Positions 47,213-56,632 of a stretch of DNA of 64,000 nt are shown piece by piece. How positions within the stretch are numbered: position 1 is the first letter of the stretch; every line of letters starts with the position of its first letter. Under the pieces are notes generated by a model. The model did no database searches and had not been told where the DNA came from. It saw only the letters and a program-made list of their open reading frames with translations. The DNA comes from Crossaster papposus (Eukaryota; Echinodermata; Asteroidea; Velatida; Solasteridae): positions 721,001 to 785,000 of the forward strand of contig JBAIAA010000104.1 of the NCBI GenBank assembly GCA_037893245.1, given 5' to 3'. The translations under genes and the position numbers were made by a program.

Positions 47213-47376
47213 GAACAACGCGATCAGCACAACTCCCCTCTGAGTGGAGCACCCTGTCGAAGCTGAGGGAGATCTGTGTGTCCTGCAACCGACTCAAAGA
47301 GATCCTGGCCGTGGTCTACCAGTGGGCTGAGCTAGAGAACCTCCTCCTGGGCGGCAACCAGTTGGCCGTGATCGAC
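47213..47376 (+). pseudogene. Leucine-rich-repeat gene fragment, exon 2 (frameshifted, truncated)
   Basis: The acceptor ttttggtatcag starts an exon that first reads NNAIST and then hits TGA. Shifting by one base restores PSEWSTLSKLREICVSC then NRLKEILAVVYQWAELE and NLLLGGNQLAVID, two more LRR motifs. One extra A in agcacaactccc explains the shift. The exon ends abruptly at atcgac, where the hairpin-carrying repeat begins, so it is cut by repeat DNA and has no donor. Judged a broken fragment. A long frame can be drawn across the junction, but its tail (FKLFLTLIYF) is repeat sequence. Confidence 0.8.
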
Positions 47377-47438
47377 TTTAAATTATTTTTAACTTTAATT
47401 TACTTTTAATTTAGCCTTTTTTTTAGACTAATTTTTTT

Positions 47439-47485
47439 AAACCAGCACTGAGGGCGGCGGGCATGTTGGCTTAGCGCTGGTTCAT
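47439..47485 (-). repeat. Hairpin element in ~115-bp repeat, copy 1
   Basis: The left arm aaccagcactga pairs with ttagcgctggtt; the loop is gggcggcgggcatgttggc. One arm mismatch compared with the other four copies. Confidence 0.87.
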
Positions 47486-47555
47486 TAGACTTTAAAATAT
47501 TGTAAACTTTAATTTACTTTTAATTTAGCCTTTTTTTTTTAGACTATTTTTTTTA

Positions 47556-47600
47556 AACCAGCGCTGAGGGCGGCGGGCATGTTGGCTTAGCGCTGGTTCA
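47556..47600 (-). repeat. Hairpin element in ~115-bp repeat, copy 2
   Basis: The arms aaccagcgctga and ttagcgctggtt pair apart from one position at the loop edge. Confidence 0.88.
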
Positions 47601-47656
47601 TTAGACTTTAAAATATTGTAAACTTTAATGTACTTTTAATGTAACCTTTTTTTGTA

Positions 47657-47701
47657 AACCAGCGCTGAGGGCGGCGGGCATGTTGGCTTAGCGCTGGTTC
47701 A
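47657..47701 (-). repeat. Hairpin element in ~115-bp repeat, copy 3
   Basis: Same arms and loop as copy 2; the preceding T-run is shorter. Confidence 0.88.
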
Positions 47702-47771
47702 TTAGACTTTAAAATATTGTAAACTTTAATTTACTTTTAATGTAACCTTTTTTTTTAGACTATTTTTTTAT

Positions 47772-47816
47772 AACCAGCGCTGAGGGCGGCGGGCATGTTG
47801 GCTTAGCGCTGGTTCA
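47772..47816 (-). repeat. Hairpin element in ~115-bp repeat, copy 4
   Basis: Same arms and loop; preceded by ttttttataacc. Confidence 0.88.
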
Positions 47817-47886
47817 TTAGACTTTAAAATATTGTAAACTTTAATGTACTTTTAATGTAACCTTTTTTTTTAGACTATTTTTTTAT

Positions 47887-47931
47887 AACCAGCGCTGAGG
47901 GCGGCGGGCATGTTGGCTTAGCGCTGGTTCA
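47887..47931 (-). repeat. Hairpin element in ~115-bp repeat, copy 5
   Basis: Same arms and loop; the last copy before the 40-bp array. Confidence 0.88.
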
Positions 47932-47989
47932 TTAGACTTTAAAATATTGTAAACTTTAATTTACTTTTAATGTATCCTTTTTTTTAGAC

Positions 47990-50900
47990 TATTGTTTCCG
48001 CATTTTTGTAGACTCGTTTTTCTCGAGTGACTTTTTTCCGCAGTTTTTTAGACTCGTTTTTCTCGTGTTATTTTTTTCCGCATTTTTTTAGACTCGTTGT
48101 TCTCGTTTGTCTTTTTTCCGCAGTTTTTTAGACCCGTTTTTCTCGTTTGACTTTTTTCCGCAGTTTTTTAGACTCGTTTTTCTCGTTTGACTTTTTTCCG
48201 CAGTTTTTTAGACTTGTTTTTCTCGTGTTATTTTTTTCCGCCTTTTTTTAGACTCTTTTTTCGTGTGTTATTTTTTTCCGCATTTTTTTAGACTCGTTTT
48301 TCTTGTTTGACTTTTTTCCGCAGTTTTTTAGACTCGGTTTTTCTCGTTTGACTTTTTTCCGCAGTTTTTTAGACTCGTTTTTGTCGTTTGACTTTTTTCC
48401 GCAGTTTTTTAGACTCGTTTTTCTCGTGTTATTTTTTTCCGCCTTTTTTTAGACTCGTTTTTCTCGTGTTATTTTTTTCCGCAGTTTTTTAGACTCGTTT
48501 TTCTCGTGTTATTTTTTTCCGCCTTTTTTTAGACTCGTTTTTCTCGTGTTATTTTTTTCAGCAGTTTTTTAGACTCGTTTTTCTCGTTTGACTTTTTTCC
48601 GCAGTTTTTTAGACTCGTTTTTCTCGTTTGACTTTTTTCCGCAGTTTTTTAGACTCGTTTTTCTCGTTTGACTTTTTTCCGCAGTTTTTTAGACTCGTTT
48701 TTCTCGTGTTATTTTTTTCCGCAGTTTTTTAGACTCGTTTGTCTCGTTTGAATTTTTCCGCAGTTTTTTAGACTCGTTTTTCTTGTGTTATTTTTTTCCG
48801 CCATTTTTTAGACTCGTTTTTCTCGTTTGGCTTTTTTCCCTAGTTTTTTAGACTCGTTTTGCTCGTTTGACTTTTTTCCGCAGTTTTTTAGACTCGTTTT
48901 TATCGTTTGACTTTTTTCCGCAGTTTTTTAGACTCGTTTTTCTCGTTGGACTTTTTTCCGCAGTTTTTTAGACTCGTTTTTCTCGTTTGACTTTTTTCCG
49001 CAGTTTTTGAGACTCGTTTTTCTCGTTTGACTTTTTTCCGCAGTTTTTTAGACTCGTTTTTCTCGTTTGACTTTTTTCCGTATTTTTTTAGACTCGTTTT
49101 TCTCGTTTGACTTTTTTCCGCAGTTTTTTAGACTCGTTTTTCTCGTTTGACTTTTTTCCGCCGTTTTTTAGACTCGTTTTTCTCGTTTGACTTTTTTACG
49201 CAGTTTTTTCGAATCGTTTTTCTCGTTTGACTTTTTTCCGCAGTTTTTTAGACTCGTTTTTCTCGTGTAATTTTTTTCCGCAGTTTTTTAGACTCGTTTT
49301 TCTCAATTGACTTTTTTCCGCAGTTTTTTAGACTCGTTTTTCTCGTGTTATTTTTTTCCGCAGTTTTTTAGACTCGTTTTTCTCGTGTGACTTTTTTCCG
49401 CAGTTTTTTAGACTCGTTTTTCTCGTTTGACTTTTTTCCGCAGTTTTTTAGACTCGTTTTTCTCGTTTGACTTTTTTCCGCAGTGTTTTAGACTCGTTTT
49501 TCTCGTTTGACTTTTTTCCGCAGTTTTTTAGACTCGTTTTTCTCGTGTTATTTTTTTCCGCAGTTTTTTAGACTCGTTTTTCTCGTTTGACTTTTTTCCG
49601 CAGTTTTTTAGACTCGTTTTTCTCGTTTGACTTTTTTCCGCAGTTTTTTAGACTCGTTTTTCTCGTTTGACTTTTTTCCGCAGTTTTTTAGACTCGTTTT
49701 TCTCGTTTGACTTTTTTCCGCAGTTTTTTAGACTCGTTTTTGTCGTTTGACTTTTTTCCGCAGTTTTTTAGACTCGTTTTTCTTGTGTTATTTTTTTCCG
49801 CCTTTTTTTAGACTCGTTTTTCTCGTTGGACTTTTTTCCGCAGTTTTTTAGACTCGTTTTTCTCGTTTGACTTTTTTCCGCATTTTTTGAGACTCGTTTT
49901 TCTCGTTTGACTTTTTTCCGCAGTTTTTTAGACTCGTTTTTCTCGTTTGACTTTTTTCCGCTGTTTTTTAGACTCGTTTTTCTCGTTTGACTTTTTTCCG
50001 CAGTTTTTTAGACTCGTTTTTCTCGTTTGACTTTTTTCCGCAGTTTTGTAGACTCGTTTTTCTCGTTTGACTTTTTTCCGCAGTTTTTTAGACTCGTTTT
50101 TCTCGTGTTATTTTTTTCCGCCGTTTTTTAGACTCGTTTTTCTCGTTTGACTTTTTTCCGCAGTTTTTTAGACTCGTTTTTCTCGTTTGACTTTTTTACG
50201 CAGTTTTTTCGAATCGTTTTTCTCGTTTGACTTTTTTCCGCATTTTTTTAGACTCGTTTTTCTCGTGTTATTTTTTTCCGCAGTTTTTTAGACTCGTTTT
50301 TCTCGTTTAATTTTTTTCCGCCGTTTTTTAGACTCGTTTTTCTCGTTTGACTTTTTTCCGCAGTTTTTTAGACCCGTTTTTCTCGTTTGACTTTTTTCCG
50401 CAGTTTTTTAGACTCGTTTTTCTCGTTTGACTTTTTTCCGCAGTTTTTTAGACTTGTTTTTCTCGTGTTATTTTTTTCCGCCTTTTTTTAGACTCTTTTT
50501 TCGTGTGTTATTTTTTTCCGCATTTTTTTAGACTCGTTTTTCTTGTTTGACTTTTTTCCGCAGTTTTTTAGACTCGGTTTTTCTCGTTTGACTTTTTTCC
50601 GCAGTTTTTTAGACTCGTTTTTGTCGTTTGACTTTTTTCCGCAGTTTTTTAGACTCGTTTTTCTCGTGTTATTTTTTTCCGCCTTTTTTTAGACTCGTTT
50701 TTCTCGTGTTATTTTTTTCCGCAGTTTTTTAGACTCGTTTTTCTCGTGTTATTTTTTTCCGCCTTTTTTTAGACTCGTTTTTCTCGTGTTATTTTTTTCA
50801 GCAGTTTTTTAGACTCGTTTTTCTCGTTTGACTTTTTTCCGCAGTTTTTTAGACTCGTTTTTCTCGTTTGACTTTTTTCCGCAGTTTTTTAGACTCGTTT

Positions 50901-53900
50901 TTCTCGTTTGACTTTTTTCCGCAGTTTTTTAGACTCGTTTTTCTCGTGTTATTTTTTTCCGCAGTTTTTTAGACTCGTTTGTCTCGTTTGAATTTTTCCG
51001 CAGTTTTTTAGACTCGTTTTTCTTGTGTTATTTTTTTCCGCCATTTTTTAGACTCGTTTTTCTCGTTTGGCTTTTTTCCCTAGTTTTTTAGACTCGTTTT
51101 GCTCGTTTGACTTTTTTCCGCAGTTTTTTAGACTCGTTTTTATCGTTTGACTTTTTTCCGCAGTTTTTTAGACTCGTTTTTCTCGTTGGACTTTTTTCCG
51201 CAGTTTTTTAGACTCGTTTTTCTCGTTTGACTTTTTTCCGCAGTTTTTGAGACTCGTTTTTCTCGTTTGACTTTTTTCCGCAGTTTTTTAGACTCGTTTT
51301 TCTCGTTTGACTTTTTTCCGTATTTTTTTAGACTCGTTTTTCTCGTTTGACTTTTTTCCGCAGTTTTTTAGACTCGTTTTTCTCGTTTGACTTTTTTCCG
51401 CCGTTTTTTAGACTCGTTTTTCTCGTTTGACTTTTTTACGCAGTTTTTTCGAATCGTTTTTCTCGTTTGACTTTTTTCCGCAGTTTTTTAGACTCGTTTT
51501 TCTCGTGTAATTTTTTTCCGCAGTTTTTTAGACTCGTTTTTCTCAATTGACTTTTTTCCGCAGTTTTTTAGACTCGTTTTTCTCGTGTTATTTTTTTCCG
51601 CAGTTTTTTAGACTCGTTTTTCTCGTGTGACTTTTTTCCGCAGTTTTTTAGACTCGTTTTTCTCGTTTGACTTTTTTCCGCAGTTTTTTAGACTCGTTTT
51701 TCTCGTTTGACTTTTTTCCGCAGTGTTTTAGACTCGTTTTTCTCGTTTGACTTTTTTCCGCAGTTTTTTAGACTCGTTTTTCTCGTGTTATTTTTTTCCG
51801 CAGTTTTTTAGACTCGTTTTTCTCGTTTGACTTTTTTCCGCAGTTTTTTAGACTCGTTTTTCTCGTTTGACTTTTTTCCGCAGTTTTTTAGACTCGTTTT
51901 TCTCGTTTGACTTTTTTCCGCAGTTTTTTAGACTCGTTTTTCTCGTTTGACTTTTTTCCGCAGTTTTTTAGACTCGTTTTTGTCGTTTGACTTTTTTCCG
52001 CAGTTTTTTAGACTCGTTTTTCTTGTGTTATTTTTTTCCGCCTTTTTTTAGACTCGTTTTTCTCGTTGGACTTTTTTCCGCAGTTTTTTAGACTCGTTTT
52101 TCTCGTTTGACTTTTTTCCGCATTTTTTGAGACTCGTTTTTCTCGTTTGACTTTTTTCCGCAGTTTTTTAGACTCGTTTTTCTCGTTTGACTTTTTTCCG
52201 CTGTTTTTTAGACTCGTTTTTCTCGTTTGACTTTTTTCCGCAGTTTTTTAGACTCGTTTTTCTCGTTTGACTTTTTTCCGCAGTTTTGTAGACTCGTTTT
52301 TCTCGTTTGACTTTTTTCCGCAGTTTTTTAGACTCGTTTTTCTCGTGTTATTTTTTTCCGCCGTTTTTTAGACTCGTTTTTCTCGTTTGACTTTTTTCCG
52401 CAGTTTTTTAGACTCGTTTTTCTCGTTTGACTTTTTTACGCAGTTTTTTCGAATCGTTTTTCTCGTTTGACTTTTTTCCGCATTTTTTTAGACTCGTTTT
52501 TCTCGTGTTATTTTTTTCCGCAGTTTTTTAGACTCGTTTTTCTCGTTTAATTTTTTTCCGCCGTTTTTTAGACTCGTTTTTCTCGTTTGACTTTTTTCCG
52601 CAGTTTTTTAGACTCGTTTTTCTCGTTTGACTTTTTTCCGCAATTTTTTAGACTCGTTTTTCTCGTTGGACTTTTTTCCTCAGTTTTTTAGACTCGTTTT
52701 TCTCGTTTGACTTTTTTCCGCAGTTTTTTAGACTCGTTTTTCTCGTTTGACTTTTTTTCGCAGTTTTTTAGACTCGTTTTTCTCAATTGACTTTTTTCCG
52801 CAGTTTTTTAGACTCGTTTTTCTCGTTTGACTTTTTTCCGCAGTTTTTTAGACTCGTTTTTCTCAATTGACTTTTTTCCGCAGTTTTTTAGACTCGTTTT
52901 TCTCGTGTTATTTTTTTCCGCAGTTTTTTAGACTCGTTTTTCTCGTGTGACTTTTTTCCGCAGTTTTTTAGACTCGTTTTTCTCGTTTGACTTTTTTCTG
53001 CAGTTTTTTAGACTCGTTTTTGTCGTTTGACTTTTTTCCGCAGTTTTTTAGACTCGTTTTTCTCGTGTTATTTTTTTCCGCAGTTTTTTAGACTCGTTTG
53101 TCTCGTTTGAATTTTTCCGCAGTTTTTTAGACTCGTTTTTCTTGTGTTATTTTTTTCCGCCATTTTTTAGACTCGTTTTTCTCGTTTGGCTTTTTTCCCT
53201 AGTTTTTTAGACTCGTTTTGCTCGTTTGACTTTTTTCCGCAGTTTTTTAGACTCGTTTTTATCGTTTGACTTTTTTCCGCAGTTTTTTAGACTCGTTTTT
53301 CTCGTTGGACTTTTTTCCGCAGTTTTTTAGACTCGTTTTTCTCGTTTGACTTTTTTCCGCAGTTTTTGAGACTCGTTTTTCTCGTTTGACTTTTTTCCGC
53401 AGTTTTTTAGACTCGTTTTTCTCGTTTGACTTTTTTCCGTATTTTTTTAGACTCGTTTTTCTCGTTTGACTTTTTTCCGCAGTTTTTTAGACTCGTTTTT
53501 CTCGTTTGACTTTTTTCCGCCGTTTTTTAGACTCGTTTTTCTCGTTTGACTTTTTTACGCAGTTTTTTCGAATCGTTTTTCTCGTTTGACTTTTTTCCGC
53601 AGTTTTTTAGACTCGTTTTTCTCGTGTAATTTTTTTCCGCAGTTTTTTAGACTCGTTTTTCTCAATTGACTTTTTTCCGCAGTTTTTTAGACTCGTTTTT
53701 CTCGTGTTATTTTTTTCCGCAGTTTTTTAGACTCGTTTTTCTCGTGTGACTTTTTTCCGCAGTTTTTTAGACTCGTTTTTCTCGTTTGACTTTTTTCCGC
53801 AGTTTTTTAGACTCGTTTTTCTCGTTTGACTTTTTTCCGCAGTGTTTTAGACTCGTTTTTCTCGTTTGACTTTTTTCCGCAGTTTTTTAGACTCGTTTTT

Positions 53901-56035
53901 CTCGTGTTATTTTTTTCCGCAGTGTTTTAGACTCGTTTTTCTCGTTTGACTTTTTTCCGCAGTTTTTTAGACTCGTTTTTCTCGTGTTATTTTTTTCCGC
54001 AGTTTTTTAGACTCGTTTTTCTCGTTTGACTTTTTTCCGCAGTTTTTTAGACTCGTTGTTCTCGTTTGACTTTTTTCCGCAGTTTTTTAGACTCGTTTTT
54101 CTCGTTTGACTTTTTTCCGCAGTTTTTTAGACTCGTTTTTCTCGTTTGACTTTTTTCCGCAGTTTTTTAGACTCGTTTTTGTCGTTTGACTTTTTTCCGC
54201 AGTTTTTTAGACTCGTTTTTCTTGTGTTATTTTTTTCCGCCTTTTTTTAGACTCGTTTTTCTCGTTGGACTTTTTTCCGCAGTTTTTTAGACTCGTTTTT
54301 CTCGTTTGACTTTTTTCCGCATTTTTTGAGACTCGTTTTTCTCGTTTGACTTTTTTCCGCAGTTTTTTAGACTCGTTTTTCTCGTTTGACTTTTTTCCGC
54401 TGTTTTTTAGACTCGTTTTTCTCGTTTGACTTTTTTCCGCAGTTTTTTAGACTCGTTTTTCTCGTTTGACTTTTTTCCGCAGTTTTGTAGACTCGTTTTT
54501 CTCGTTTGACTTTTTTCCGCAGTTTTTTAGACTCGTTTTTCTCGTGTTATTTTTTTCCGCCGTTTTTTAGACTCGTTTTTCTCGTTTGACTTTTTTCCGC
54601 ATTTTTTTAGACTCGTTTTTCTCGTGTTATTTTTTTCCGCAGTTTTTTAGACTCGTTTTTCTCGTTTAATTTTTTTCCGCCGTTTTTTAGACTCGTTTTT
54701 CTCGTTTGACTTTTTTCCGCAGTTTTTTAGACTCGTTTTTCTCGTTTGACTTTTTTCCGCAATTTTTTAGACTCGTTTTTCTCGTTGGACTTTTTTCCTC
54801 AGTTTTTTAGACTCGTTTTTCTCGTTTGACTTTTTTCCGCAGTTTTTTAGACTCGTTTTTCTCGTTTGACTTTTTTTCGCAGTTTTTTAGACTCGTTTTT
54901 CTCAATTGACTTTTTTCCGCAGTTTTTTAGACTCGTTTTTCTCGTTTGACTTTTTTCCGCAGTTTTTTAGACTCGTTTTTCTCAATTGACTTTTTTCCGC
55001 AGTTTTTTAGACTCGTTTTTCTCGTGTTATTTTTTTCCGCAGTTTTTTAGACTCGTTTTTCTCGTGTGACTTTTTTCCGCAGTTTTTTAGACTCGTTTTT
55101 CTCGTTTGACTTTTTTCTGCAGTTTTTTAGACTCGTTTTTGTCGTTTGACTTTTTTCCGCAGTTTTTTAGACTCGTTTTTCTCGTGTTATTTTTTTCCGC
55201 CTTTTTTTAGACTCGTTTTTCTCGTGTTATTTTTTTCAGCAGTTTTTTAGACTCGTTTTTCTCGTTTGACTTTTTTCCGCAGTTTTTTAGACTCGTTTTT
55301 CTCGTTTGACTTTTTTCCGCAGTTTTTTAGACTCGTTTTTCTTGTGTTATTTTTTTCCGCCATTTTTTAGACTCGTTTTTCTCGTTTGGCTTTTTTCCCT
55401 AGTTTTTTAGACCCGTTTTTCTCGTTTGACTTTTTTCCGCAGTTTTTTAGACTCGTTTTTCTTGTTTGACTTTTTTCCGCCGTTTTTTAGACTCGTTTTT
55501 CTCGTTGGACTTTTTTCCGCAGTTTTTTAGACTCGTTTTGTTCGTGTTATTTTTTTCCGCCTTTTTTTAGACTCGTTTTTCTCGTTTGACTTTTTTTCGC
55601 AGTTTTTTAGACTCGTTTTTCTCAATTGACTTTTTTCCGCAGTTTTTTAGACTCGTTTTTCTCGTTTGACTTTTTTCCGCAGTTTTTTAGACTCGTTTTT
55701 CTCGTTTGACTTTTTTCCGCAGTTTTTTAGACTCGTTTTTCTCGTGTTATTTTTTTCCGCAGTTTTTTAGACTCGTTTGTCTCGTTTGAATTTTTCCGCA
55801 GTTTTTTAGACTCGTTTTTCTTGTGTTATTTTTTTCCGCCATTTTTTAGACTCGATTTTCTCGTTTGACTTTTTTCCGCAGTTTTTTAGACTCGTTTTTC
55901 TCGTTTGACTTTTTTCCGCAGTTTTTTAGACTCGTTTTTCTCGTTTGACTTTTTTCCGCAGTTTTTTAGAATCGTTTTTCTCGTTTGACTTTTTTCCGCA
56001 TTTTTTTAGACTCGTTTTTCTCGTGTTATTTTTCA
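47990..56035. repeat. 40-bp T-rich minisatellite, about 200 copies
   Basis: Each 40-base unit has ttttttccgcag, then ttttttagactcg, then tttttctcgtttgac. Alternative forms are ctcgtgttat and ccgcc in the first and last parts. A diagnostic variant (gacccgttttt) at 48131 recurs at 50371, a shift of 2240 or 56 units, and the intervening variant pattern repeats. A third, partly rearranged copy follows from about 52600. Open frames are short because of stop codons in the unit. Confidence 0.95.
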
Positions 56036-56130
56036 AGTCTGGTTTTTTTCGCGTAGTTTTCGAGTTTTTTTTTTTTCGCGTAGTTTTTTTCGTTTTTTTT
56101 CAACGAAATTTGGTCCAGTTTCCGGACAAC
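56036..56130. other. Degenerate junction sequence
   Basis: T-runs with cgcgtag and cgag words look like a decayed edge of the 40-bp array. A short unique stretch, tttggtccagtttccgg, comes before the AT repeat. Confidence 0.6.
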
Positions 56131-56632
56131 AATTTTTTTAAATTCCAATAAATTTAAATAAATTTAAATAAATTTGAATAAATTCACATAAAATCTTCCA
56201 AATTTACATAAAATCTTTCAAATTTACATAAAATCTTCCAAATTTAAATAAATTTAAATAAATTTAAATAAATTTAAATAAATTTAAATAAATTTAAATT
56301 TATTTAAATAAATTTAAATAAATTTAAATAAATTTAAATAAATTTAAATAAATTTAAATAAATTTAAATTTATTTAAATTTATTTAAATTTATTTAAATT
56401 TATTTAAATAAATTTAAATAAATTTAAATAAATTTAAATAAATTTAAATAAATTTAAATAAATTTAAATAAATTTAAATAAATTTAAATAAATTTAAATA
56501 AATTTAAATAAATTTAAATAAATTTAAATAAATTTAAATAAATTTAAATAAATTTAAATAAATTTAAATAAATTTAAATAAATTTAAATAAATTTAAATA
56601 AATTTAAATAAATTTAAATAAATTTAAATAAA
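56131..56632. repeat. 10-bp AT repeat next to the telomere
   Basis: Almost only aaatttaaat/aaataaattt, period 10. Early variants read acataaaatcttccaaattt (56180-56240), and the phase switches near 56295 and 56368-56405 where aaatttattt appears. GC content is near zero. Confidence 0.95.

Larger units (their letters stand above)
47377..47990. repeat. ~115-bp repeat carrying the hairpin, five copies
   Basis: The unit runs attagactttaaaatattg, taaactttaatttactttta, a T-run with agactatt, then the hairpin. Hairpin starts are spaced 117, 101, 115 and 115 bases. A related word (attttaaactttaaattac) also lies at 46793-46825, left of the LRR fragment. Confidence 0.93.
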
